A program made the position numbers and the translations under genes. 64,000 bases of DNA from Halobacillus litoralis. Lineage in GTDB: Bacteria > Bacillota > Bacilli > Bacillales > Halobacillaceae. The notes beneath the pieces were generated by a model. It had not been told where the DNA came from, searched no databases, and worked only from the letters and a program-made list of their open reading frames with translations. The stretch is taken from contig NZ_WMFA01000001.1 of assembly GCF_009856445.1 (NCBI RefSeq), forward strand, positions 868,001 through 932,000. Direction: 5' to 3'. Below are positions 17,612 through 24,906 of this stretch, piece after piece (positions within the stretch are counted from its first letter, which is position 1; every line of letters begins with the position of its first letter).

Positions 17612-19027
17612 ATGTTCAAAGCGGTTAAGAAATATCTTCAAAAAGACTTCTCCTGGATTCCTCCTGAAAATCCCACCCACAGCTTCTCTTCTCTCTCCGG
17701 AAAACTCCTTCTTCGTCACGAAATCCCTTATGAAGATGAAAAAGTAGATCACTTAGTAGCGCAATCGATCCTTACAAAAGTAACAAGCATTGAGACTTGT
17801 CCTTGGGGTTATCGCTGCAGGCGTTGCGGAAACACGAAATCCTACCTTTTTGCGAAAATGCCTCATGCGACATGTGGTCAAACTTGTGTGTACTGCCGCT
17901 CCTGTATTCAAATGGGAAGAGTGATAGACTGTGAACCTTTATACTATGGAAGTTCTGGTTATGAATGGTCCGTCCATGAACACCCCTGCCAGTGGGATGG
18001 GGAATTGACGCGACATCAACAAAAAGCGGCAGATGAACTGGTGGCACTTGTCCGAACAGGATTCGGAGAAAAACTAGTATGGGCGGTTTGTGGAGCCGGA
18101 AAGACAGAGATTCTCTTTCCTGCTTTGGCGGAAGCGCTGGAAAAGGGGAAGCGCATTTGTCTGGCTACACCTAGAACCGATGTTGTCCGAGAGCTGCTCC
18201 CTCGCTTAAAAAAGTCATTTCCTGATGTGAACATCCACGCTCTATACGGCGATAGTCCGGATAAAGCTGGTGATGCCCCTTTTATTATCGCTACTACACA
18301 TCAGTTGCTCCGCTTTGCTCATGCGTTTGATGTTATGATCATCGATGAAGTCGATGCTTTCCCTTTTCATAATGATCCATCTCTCCATTATGCCAGTGAA
18401 CGAGCGTCCAAACCGCACGCTTCTATCATCTATTTAACGGCCACACCAAGAAAGGAGCAGAAGCGAAGGATTCGTTCCAAAGACCTTCCTGTCGTATTCA
18501 TCCCTCAACGTTTCCACGGCCATCCTCTTCCTGTTCCCCAACTTAAACTTACTCCTACACTTCACCGTTATTTACAAAAAGGTGAGCTTCCACCAAAGGT
18601 TCTCCAGCAAATCGTTCATCAGCAACAGACACCGAGACAACTGCTTCTCTTTCTTCCTTCGATCAAAATGGCTGAACAAATAGCTGAACACTTAAAGGAA
18701 CGGAACTATGAGGTGCGATCGGTTCATGCGGAGGACAGTCAGCGGGCAGAGAAGATCCAGGCGTTCCGGAAAAAAGAATACCGTGTACTCATTACAACGA
18801 CGATTTTGGAGAGGGGAGTGACGTTTCCGTCTGTTGATGTTTATGTCATTGACGCAGGGCACGTGGTTTTCGATGAAGCCGCGCTCGTTCAGATTTCAGG
18901 AAGAGCAGGAAGAAGTCCGGACGATCCTAAAGGAAATGTGATTTTTTATCATATTGGGAAAACGGATGAAATGCTGGATGCTGTGGAGTCGATTCGTTAT
19001 ATGAATAAACTGGGGCGGAAGCTATGA
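17612..19027 (+). CDS. comFA: Competence DNA translocase ComFA
   Basis: A 471-residue superfamily 2 DEAD-like ATPase needed for DNA uptake in competent cells, at the inner face of the membrane. The N-terminal zinc finger has CRRCGNTKSY and CVYCRSC pairs (about residues 70-105). Helicase motifs follow: WAVCGAGKTE (Walker A, about 157), IIDEVDAFP (Walker B), YLTATPRKEQ, and motifs V/VI in TTILERGVTFPSVDVYV and QISGRAGRS. It overlaps comFC by 4 bp (ATGA). comFB, which separates the two in B. subtilis, is absent. Confidence 0.94.
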   Translation: MFKAVKKYLQKDFSWIPPENPTHSFSSLSGKLLLRHEIPYEDEKVDHLVAQSILTKVTSIETCPWGYRCRRCGNTKSYLFAKMPHATCGQTCVYCRSCIQMGRVIDCEPLYYGSSGYEWSVHEHPCQWDGELTRHQQKAADELVALVRTGFGEKLVWAVCGAGKTEILFPALAEALEKGKRICLATPRTDVVRELLPRLKKSFPDVNIHALYGDSPDKAGDAPFIIATTHQLLRFAHAFDVMIIDEVDAFPFHNDPSLHYASERASKPHASIIYLTATPRKEQKRRIRSKDLPVVFIPQRFHGHPLPVPQLKLTPTLHRYLQKGELPPKVLQQIVHQQQTPRQLLLFLPSIKMAEQIAEHLKERNYEVRSVHAEDSQRAEKIQAFRKKEYRVLITTTILERGVTFPSVDVYVIDAGHVVFDEAALVQISGRAGRSPDDPKGNVIFYHIGKTDEMLDAVESIRYMNKLGRKL

Positions 19028-19689
19028 GGTGTCTCATCTGTCATGCTGAAACCATCCCTGCTGTTACGTGGGGCACGTTCTGGAAGCCCCCTGTTCAGAA
19101 AAAGATATGCCGGGATTGTGAGGAACAAATGGATAAAATAACGGCTCCTTCATGCCCTCGATGTCATCGTCCAGGGCATGAGGGAGTGTGTCACGACTGT
19201 GAAAAATGGGAGAAAACAAATCCTGGTTTATTAGAACGAAATGTTGCAGCTTTCCCATACAATGATTTCAATAAAGACCTTGTGGCACGCTGGAAATACA
19301 GGGGAGACTATGCGGTTTTGGGTGCTTTTAAGGAAGATCTGCAAAATGCGTGGTTAGCTTCTGGATTTAAAGGGAGACAGGTATTGAATGTGCCCCTTAG
19401 TCGCAAGCGTCTCGATGAGCGTGGTTTCAATCAATCAGAAGCGATTATCCAGTCGTTGGAGCAAGAGCCTTTATCTATATTTGAACGGTCCCACAGTGAG
19501 AAGCAGTCCAAAAGAGGCCGGAGGGACCGCATGCAAGCCGTAAACCCCTTCCGGCTTCTGCATCCAATTACAGACCCTGCAGTTATTGTTGATGATATTT
19601 ACACGACAGGGAGAACGGTCCGGCATATGGCTTCGTTATTGAAAAAACATGGATGTCCATCCGTATCATCTTTTACTATTTTTCGCTGA
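19024..19689 (+). CDS. comFC: Competence protein ComFC
   Basis: A 221-residue ComF/GntX-family phosphoribosyltransferase-like protein for DNA uptake; it partners ComFA. N-terminal zinc-binding cysteine pairs are MRCLICHAE, ICRDCEEQ, CPRCHRPGHEGVCHDC. The PRPP-binding loop VIVDDIYTTGRTV lies near the C-terminus. The start codon overlaps the comFA stop (translational coupling). Full length for the family. Confidence 0.93.
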   Translation: MRCLICHAETIPAVTWGTFWKPPVQKKICRDCEEQMDKITAPSCPRCHRPGHEGVCHDCEKWEKTNPGLLERNVAAFPYNDFNKDLVARWKYRGDYAVLGAFKEDLQNAWLASGFKGRQVLNVPLSRKRLDERGFNQSEAIIQSLEQEPLSIFERSHSEKQSKRGRRDRMQAVNPFRLLHPITDPAVIVDDIYTTGRTVRHMASLLKKHGCPSVSSFTIFR

Positions 19690-19705
19690 ATGGGCTATAG
19701 GACTT

Positions 19706-19734
19706 TTGAATCTCTCCATCTGTGCCGATATAAT
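19706..19734 (+). promoter_or_regulatory. Promoter of the yvyF-flg operon (sigma-A, with sigma-D-like -10)
   Basis: TTGAAT (19706-19711), 17-bp spacer, TATAAT (19729-19734) form a good sigma-A promoter. Overlapping it, GCCGATAT (19724-19731) is an exact sigma-D -10, but no TAAA stands 15 bp upstream, so sigma-D use is uncertain. Confidence 0.6.
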
Positions 19735-19765
19735 AGATAAATAGAGAACATGGAGGACGATGAAG

Positions 19766-20179
19766 ATGGGGGAATTAGCGAATTGCTCACGTTGTAATGG
19801 GCTTTTTTTGAAAGGATCGAGCAACGTTTGTCCTGAGTGTAAGAAGCAGGAAGAAAAGGACTTTCAAACCGTCTACGCTTTTCTGAGAAGAAAACAAAAC
19901 CGGACAGCAACGGTAGATGAAATTGAGGCAGGGACAGGGGTTTCTGAACGGCAGATCCGTAAGTTTGTCAAAGAGAAGCGGCTTCACCCCGCCCATTTTC
20001 CAAATGTAAACTATCCTTGTGAAAAGTGCGGAGCGTCCATTCGAGAAGACCGTTTATGTGCTGCCTGTAAAGAATCGATCCAAAAAGGACTCGATGTACA
20101 AGAACGTAATGAATCTTTGGAAGCTAGAAAAGAAGAGAAGGAACGGGAAAAAGCAAACAGGACTTATTATTCATGGTGA
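19766..20179 (+). CDS. yvyF: Flagellar operon protein YvyF
   Basis: A 137-residue YvyF/TIGR03826-type protein encoded ahead of flgM in Bacillaceae. It has two zinc-ribbon halves: CSRCNGLF ... CPEC near the N-terminus and CEKCGASI ... CAACKE near residue 95. Between them is a helix-turn-helix-like segment (TVDEIEAGTGVSERQIRKFVKE), and the tail is a charged coil. The molecular role is not established. GGAGG is 9 bases from ATG 19766; ATG 19760 is only 3 bases away. First gene of the flagellar operon here. Confidence 0.88.
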   Translation: MGELANCSRCNGLFLKGSSNVCPECKKQEEKDFQTVYAFLRRKQNRTATVDEIEAGTGVSERQIRKFVKEKRLHPAHFPNVNYPCEKCGASIREDRLCAACKESIQKGLDVQERNESLEARKEEKEREKANRTYYSW

Positions 20180-20217
20180 AATGAATCATAAGCATGATTT
20201 ATATCTTCATGACTGTT

Positions 20218-20225
20218 GTCGATAT
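20218..20225 (+). promoter_or_regulatory. Possible sigma-D -10 upstream of flgM
   Basis: GTCGATAT, the same octamer as the hag -10, lies 40 bp before the flgM start. The -35 position 15 bp upstream reads TTAT rather than TAAA, so this is only tentative. A sigma-D promoter before flgM would fit the known autoregulatory loop. Confidence 0.4.
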
Positions 20226-20265
20226 AAATAGTAATAGACAGTCGGATAGAAATGAGGTGACAGAA

Positions 20266-20526
20266 TTGAAAATTAATGGCCCGAATCATACGAATTTAAA
20301 TCCATATCAAAAGCAGATGAACAAGCAGGCAGAAATCGGACAGAAGAAGCAAGCGACCGACAAAATCGAAATTTCTGAAACTGCCAAACAGATGCAGGAA
20401 TCCGGGAAGAACGATTCTGTACGTGAAAAACTGGTTGAACAAGTGAAAGCAGATGTACAGCAGGGAAATTACCAGGTGGACGCCAAGGCGACCGCTAAAA
20501 AGATGCTTGATTTTTGGTCGAAGTAA
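20266..20526 (+). CDS. flgM: Anti-sigma-D factor FlgM
   Basis: An 86-residue FlgM that binds and inhibits sigma-D until the hook is complete. The N-terminus (MKINGPNHTNLNPYQKQ) and the sigma-binding C-terminal half (DKIEISETAKQMQ, REKLVEQVKADVQQGNYQVDAKATAKKML) are typical. The TTG at 20266 is chosen because GAGGTGA precedes it and the FlgM-like sequence starts there. Followed closely by flgN (18 bp) in one operon. Confidence 0.92.
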   Translation: MKINGPNHTNLNPYQKQMNKQAEIGQKKQATDKIEISETAKQMQESGKNDSVREKLVEQVKADVQQGNYQVDAKATAKKMLDFWSK

Positions 20527-20544
20527 TTATAGAGGAGAATCATC

Positions 20545-21036
20545 ATGACGATCGATCCGGTCATCAATCATATGAAACAGCTTCAGCAGTTGCATGAAAG
20601 CCTTTTGTCTTTGTCGCAAAAGAAAACAGAGGCACTGAAAACGAACGATGTCACTGGTATTCAACAGCTGCTGATTCAGGAGAAGAAGCATGTTCAGGCG
20701 ATTGAAAAAATCGAAAAACAAAGAGAACGGTCAGTAGCTCAGTGGGCTTCGGAAGAGGGGCTTGCTACACATAGACAGACCGTATCCGAACTTATTGAAA
20801 TCCTTAATGGAGAAGAAAGAGAGAGGCTTCAGAACGTTTATGAAGCTCTCATCCTCGTTTTAGCTGATTTGAAGCAACAGGAAAAGTTGAACACAGAACT
20901 GACACAGCAATCTCTGCAGTTCATCAACATGTCGCTCGACCTTCTCCAACCCTCCCTTCAGTCTGTGAATTATGGAGGAAAAGAAATAAAAGATGGGAGC
21001 ACAGCTAAACGTTCCATCTTTGATTCAAAAGCATAA
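20545..21036 (+). CDS. flgN: Flagellar chaperone FlgN
   Basis: A 163-residue all-helical, coiled-coil export chaperone for the hook-filament junction proteins FlgK and FlgL, which are encoded immediately downstream. It matches YvyG/FlgN in size, helix pattern and context. AGAGGAG precedes the ATG; the gap to flgK is 18 bp. Confidence 0.9.
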   Translation: MTIDPVINHMKQLQQLHESLLSLSQKKTEALKTNDVTGIQQLLIQEKKHVQAIEKIEKQRERSVAQWASEEGLATHRQTVSELIEILNGEERERLQNVYEALILVLADLKQQEKLNTELTQQSLQFINMSLDLLQPSLQSVNYGGKEIKDGSTAKRSIFDSKA

Positions 21037-21054
21037 AGCAGAGGAGTAACCATC

Positions 21055-22596
21055 ATGGGATCAACGTTTCACGGATTGGAAGTAGCAAAGCGCGGGCTTT
21101 TCACTCAACAATCCGCTTTATATACGACAGGACATAATATTGCTAATGCGAATACAGAAGGATATACGAGGCAGCGTGTCAATTTTGAACAGACAGGGCC
21201 CTTTCCACCGGCTTCGCGAAACCGCCCGGAGATTCCTGGTCAGGTCGGAAGTGGTGTAGAAGCAGGATCAATCGAACGTGTAAGAGTCGGGTTCCTTGAT
21301 CAGCAGTATCGTGGTGAAAGCAGCAAGTCCGGCTATTATGATACTCGCTCTGGTGCATTAGGAAGGTTGGAAAATGTAATGAACGAACCTTCTGAAGATG
21401 GCCTCGCGAAGACGATGGACCGTTTTTGGCAATCTTTACAAGACTTGTCCGTTAATCCGGAAGACTCTGGTGCGCGCTCTGTTGTGCGTCAACGTGGGCA
21501 AGCTGTAGCGGAAACATTCAACTACCTTTCAAACACGATTCAATCGATGCAGAAAGATGTTAAAACAGAGATTGGTGTCACAGAAAAAGAAATCAATTCA
21601 TTGGCGAACCAAATCAATAACATTAATCAGCAAATCGCTGAAGTGGAACCACACGGCATGGTTCCGAACGATTTGTATGATGAACGTGATCGATTGGTCG
21701 ATCAATTATCCCAACATGTGAATATCGAAGTGAAATACGAGGATACACCTTCTTCCGCTGAGCCACTGGCTATGGGGAAGGCGAGTATCTCAATTGTGGG
21801 TAACAATGGGCAGCCTCTAAGTCCACCCGCCAAACTTGTAGATGGAGCTGCGAATGAAGTGAACCCTCTAAAAGTCAATTATGACGAAGATGAAGTTCAT
21901 GCCGGTAGTATCCAGGTCGGTGGTAGTGCTTCCTATACTATAGAAGACTTCTCATCCCAAGGTAAATTGAAAGGCTTGCTTGATTCCGGAGGCTACATGC
22001 AAGGCAACGAGGAAAAAGGGAGCTATTCGCAAATGCTTTCGGACCTAGATAAGATGGCGACAGGATTTGCGCGCGAGTTTAACACTGTCCATACTCAAGG
22101 AAGATCTTTAAATAGTATTGAAAACGGGGATGAGGTTCCTAACTTTTTCAATATTGATATGGAAGCAGAAGGAGTCATTGAAGGTGTAGCGGGTACTATT
22201 GGTCTGACTGACGAAATTAAAGCGGATGGAGACAATATTGCCGCAGCTGTAACAGATAAAGCTGGTGACGGAGGGAATGCTTCGAAATTAGCAGATGTCC
22301 AAAGTGAACCGAATGCAGTATTTGGTGAAGAAACTTCTATGGACAGCTTTTATGAATCGATGATTGGTACGATGGCTGTTGAGACACAGGAAGCAGAACG
22401 GATGTCAAGAAACGCAGGTACACTTAAAAGCTCTGTAGATGAACAAAGGCAGTCCGTCAGTTCTGTGTCATTGGATGAAGAAATGTCGAACATGATCAAG
22501 TTCCAACATGCGTATAATGCAGCGGCGAGAAACATTACTGTCGTCGATGAAATGCTTGACCGTGTCATCAACCAAATGGGACGAGTAGGAAGGTAG
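21055..22596 (+). CDS. flgK: Hook-filament junction protein FlgK (HAP1)
   Basis: A 513-residue rod/hook-family protein. N-terminal TFHGLEVAKRGLFTQQSALYTTGHNIANANTEGYTRQRV is the flagellar rod/hook signature, and the C-terminal SLDEEMSNMIKFQHAYNAAARNITVVDEMLDRVI is the D0 helix. The acidic middle is less conserved. It forms the first junction ring between hook and filament. RBS AGAGGAG; 11 bp to flgL. Confidence 0.96.
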   Translation: MGSTFHGLEVAKRGLFTQQSALYTTGHNIANANTEGYTRQRVNFEQTGPFPPASRNRPEIPGQVGSGVEAGSIERVRVGFLDQQYRGESSKSGYYDTRSGALGRLENVMNEPSEDGLAKTMDRFWQSLQDLSVNPEDSGARSVVRQRGQAVAETFNYLSNTIQSMQKDVKTEIGVTEKEINSLANQINNINQQIAEVEPHGMVPNDLYDERDRLVDQLSQHVNIEVKYEDTPSSAEPLAMGKASISIVGNNGQPLSPPAKLVDGAANEVNPLKVNYDEDEVHAGSIQVGGSASYTIEDFSSQGKLKGLLDSGGYMQGNEEKGSYSQMLSDLDKMATGFAREFNTVHTQGRSLNSIENGDEVPNFFNIDMEAEGVIEGVAGTIGLTDEIKADGDNIAAAVTDKAGDGGNASKLADVQSEPNAVFGEETSMDSFYESMIGTMAVETQEAERMSRNAGTLKSSVDEQRQSVSSVSLDEEMSNMIKFQHAYNAAARNITVVDEMLDRVINQMGRVGR

Positions 22597-22607
22597 GTGA
22601 ATGACTG

Positions 22608-23489
22608 ATGCGTGTAACTCAAAGTATGCTTTCGAATAATATGCTGCGAAACTTGAGCGATAGTTATAGGAACATGGGGAATTATCAGGAGCAATTATCG
22701 ACAGGGAAGAAAATTTCCCGTCCTTCCCAGGATCCCGTGGTAGCTATGAAAGGGATCAACTATCGCCAGCAAGTAACCGAAGTGGAGCAATTCCAGCGTA
22801 ATATCGGTGAAGTCCATAATTGGATGGACAATAGTGATGCAGCTCTTGATAAAGCTACACAGGCAATGCAGCGAGTTCGTGAACTGACCGTTCAGGCGAG
22901 CAATGATACATACGATGAAGGCCAACGTGAGAATATTGCTAAGGAAATTCGTCAGCTGAAGGAACATATCGGATCAATCGCTAATACGAAAGTGAATGAT
23001 AAATATATTTTCAATGGATCGAATACAACGGAAGCTCCTTTTGATATGGAAGATTTAGAAGGTTCTGTACCACCTGGGAACGATCCGGTCAATATCGAGG
23101 TTTCATCTGGCGTTAAGCTTCAGACGAATATTACCCCTGGGAATGTGTTCAATCAAAAACTTTTTGAAGACCTCGAGAATTTCGCATCTGCACTTGAAGG
23201 GGATACAACCCAGGGAGAGCTCGGGGATTTCATTGAATCATTCGACGGTCATATCGGAAATATCGTTAACGAACGTGCCGATTTGGGGGCCCGCATGAAC
23301 CGTGTGGAATTGATTGAGGATCGTTTGGAATCACAAAAAGTAAGTGCGACAAGAATGATGTCCGACAACGAGGATGCAGATATTGAAAAAGTAATCACGG
23401 ATTTAAAAACACAGGAAAGTGTCCATAGAGCGGCGATGGGCGTCGGGGCCCGAATCATCCAGCCCACGTTGATGGATTTTCTAAGATAA
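22608..23489 (+). CDS. flgL: Hook-filament junction protein FlgL (HAP3)
   Basis: A 293-residue flagellin-like junction protein. N-terminal MRVTQSMLSNNMLRNLS and QLSTGKKISRPSQDPV, and a C-terminal helix ending AMGVGARIIQPTLMDFLR, are FlgL hallmarks. It adapts the hook-FlgK junction to the flagellin filament. An overlapping terminator follows, closing the yvyF-flgL transcription unit at least in part. Confidence 0.95.
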   Translation: MRVTQSMLSNNMLRNLSDSYRNMGNYQEQLSTGKKISRPSQDPVVAMKGINYRQQVTEVEQFQRNIGEVHNWMDNSDAALDKATQAMQRVRELTVQASNDTYDEGQRENIAKEIRQLKEHIGSIANTKVNDKYIFNGSNTTEAPFDMEDLEGSVPPGNDPVNIEVSSGVKLQTNITPGNVFNQKLFEDLENFASALEGDTTQGELGDFIESFDGHIGNIVNERADLGARMNRVELIEDRLESQKVSATRMMSDNEDADIEKVITDLKTQESVHRAAMGVGARIIQPTLMDFLR

Positions 23490-23521
23490 GGCTGTCTCGA
23501 TTTGAGACAGTCTTGTTTTTT
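23488..23521 (+). terminator. Terminator after flgL
   Basis: AAGGCTGTCTC pairs with GAGACAGTCTT, then a T-run; the left arm overlaps the flgL stop codon. Confidence 0.88.
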
Positions 23522-23566
23522 GAATAAGCCTTTCATTGCAAGGCACCTTCATGAGGAGGGACAAGG

Positions 23567-24118
23567 ATGAATATTCCTAAGCTTCAGATGCAGTCCACTC
23601 CAGGACGGATTGGGCTGAGGATTAATAAGCCAGAGCAAACGATCAAGCAGCATCAAGTAGAACAATCGATTCAACAACCAAAAGCGGATATGAAAATTGA
23701 ACAAAAGCCTGGGAAGCTAACGATAGACCAGACAAAAGCCTGGCATAACCTTGACTTAAAAAATGTATTGGTACGTACAGAAGAACTTGTCGGGATTGCG
23801 AGAGACCTATGGATGGAAGGTCTTGCCCGTGTCTCCCGTGAAGGTGATGAGCTCATGCGCATCGAAAATGGAGGAAATCCCATTGCTACCCAGGCGAAGC
23901 GGAATTCAGTGTTTGATTTTACCTTTTCACCAGGGGGCCGTCCCACATATGAACTCATTCAAATGAACTATCAACCAGGAAAAGCAAAAATTGATATCCA
24001 ACGTCGTGAACCAATGATCGAAAATAAGATACGCGAGCCTGAACACCACTACCGTCCCGGCAATGTTAATGTAAGTATGGAACAGATGCCAGACTTGAAG
24101 ATAGATTGGAAGGTGTAA
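23567..24118 (+). CDS. yviE: YviE (DUF6470) flagellar-cluster protein
   Basis: A 183-residue Gln/Lys-rich protein of the YviE family, found between flgL and fliW in Bacillaceae. It starts MNIPKLQMQSTPGRIGLRI and carries repeated short QPKADMKIEQ and YRPGNVNVSMEQ type segments that may form beta strands. Its function is unknown. GAGGAGGGA precedes the ATG, and the gene ends 2 bp before fliW, indicating co-translation. Confidence 0.88.
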   Translation: MNIPKLQMQSTPGRIGLRINKPEQTIKQHQVEQSIQQPKADMKIEQKPGKLTIDQTKAWHNLDLKNVLVRTEELVGIARDLWMEGLARVSREGDELMRIENGGNPIATQAKRNSVFDFTFSPGGRPTYELIQMNYQPGKAKIDIQRREPMIENKIREPEHHYRPGNVNVSMEQMPDLKIDWKV

Positions 24119-24120
24119 TC

Positions 24121-24567
24121 ATGATGATTGAAACGAAATACTTTGGTGAGATTGAGATCGAGAAGAAGGATTGTATTGAATTCCCTGCGGGTTTACCAGG
24201 GTTTGAAAGCTATCATACTTTTGTTCTTTTACCTGTGGATGAGCTAGGTACATATTTTGCGTTACAGTCTGTGGAAGAAGCAGGTCTGTCGCTCGTTGTT
24301 ACAAACCCTTATCATTTTTATAAAGACTATGAATTTGATATCAATGAAGAAAAGTTGGAAATTAAACGTCCAGAAGATGTCGCGGTATATAATGTGGTGA
24401 CATTGCGAGACCCATTTGATGCGTCGACGTTGAATTTACAGGCACCCATAGTTATGAACACGGCTGTAGGGAAAGCCAAGCAGTTGATTCTAAATCAACC
24501 AGAATACAACACGAAGCATCCGTTGATTCCTTCCGGGAAAGGTGGTGAGTCTCATGCTCGTCCTTAA
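24121..24567 (+). CDS. fliW: Flagellar assembly factor FliW
   Basis: A 148-residue FliW that binds CsrA and, competitively, flagellin, so it senses free Hag in the cytoplasm. The pattern MIETKYFGEIEIEKKDCIEFPAGLPGFESYHTF and LRDPFDASTLNLQAPIVMN is diagnostic. Tandem ATGs follow GGAAGGTG; either could start. Its last 14 bp overlap csrA, fixing near-equal expression of antagonist and repressor. Confidence 0.95.
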   Translation: MMIETKYFGEIEIEKKDCIEFPAGLPGFESYHTFVLLPVDELGTYFALQSVEEAGLSLVVTNPYHFYKDYEFDINEEKLEIKRPEDVAVYNVVTLRDPFDASTLNLQAPIVMNTAVGKAKQLILNQPEYNTKHPLIPSGKGGESHARP

Positions 24568-24781
24568 TCGCAAAGAAGGAGAAACTGTTAGAGTAGGAGA
24601 TGATATCACCATTACCGTCGTCGGTGTCGAAGGTGGACAGGTGAAACTGGGGATAGAAGCCCCTAAAAATGTGGGGATTCATCGCCAGGAAGTTTATGTG
24701 GCGATTGAAAAAGAGAATGAGGAAGCAGCTAATGTGTCTGGAGATTTGTTGAATCTATTAAAAAATGCAAAAAAAGATTAA
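24554..24781 (+). CDS. csrA: Carbon storage / translational regulator CsrA
   Basis: A 75-residue CsrA. MLVLNRKEGETVRVGDDITITVV and VKLGIEAPKNVGIHRQEVY are the RNA-binding beta strands, including the conserved R in HRQEVY. In B. subtilis CsrA represses hag translation by covering its Shine-Dalgarno, and FliW relieves this. Here the ATG at 24554, within fliW, is preferred over the GTG at 24542 because the protein family begins MLVLNRK. The adjacent hag leader has matching CsrA sites. Confidence 0.96.
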   Translation: MLVLNRKEGETVRVGDDITITVVGVEGGQVKLGIEAPKNVGIHRQEVYVAIEKENEEAANVSGDLLNLLKNAKKD

Positions 24782-24805
24782 AAAGAATGGGAAGTCGGTC
24801 GATAT
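24779..24805 (+). promoter_or_regulatory. Sigma-D promoter of hag
   Basis: TAAA (24779-24782), exactly 15 bp, then GTCGATAT (24798-24805), against consensus TAAA-N15-GCCGATAT. The -35 overlaps the csrA stop codon and the -10 lies in the terminator stem after csrA. Confidence 0.88.
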
Positions 24806-24850
24806 AAGTAATGTAAAACATTACATAAGTCGGCCGACTTTTTGTTTTGT
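24792..24850 (+). terminator. csrA terminator overlapping the hag promoter
   Basis: AAGTCGGTCG (24792-24801) pairs with CGGCCGACTT (24831-24840), enclosing an inner TAATGT/ACATTA hairpin, followed by TTTTTG. Transcripts starting at the sigma-D promoter lack the left arm, so they should read through. Confidence 0.8.
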
Positions 24851-24862
24851 AACTAGAGGATC

Positions 24863-24898
24863 GCACAAGGATGTGGGATTACTTATTTCAAGGAGGAA
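24863..24898 (+). promoter_or_regulatory. CsrA binding sites in the hag leader
   Basis: GCACAAGGATGTG around 24863-24875 matches the CsrA consensus RUACARGGAUGU, and CAAGGAGGA around 24890-24898 includes the Shine-Dalgarno. This two-site arrangement mirrors the B. subtilis hag leader. Confidence 0.85.
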
Positions 24899-24906
24899 TT
24901 TTTTAA

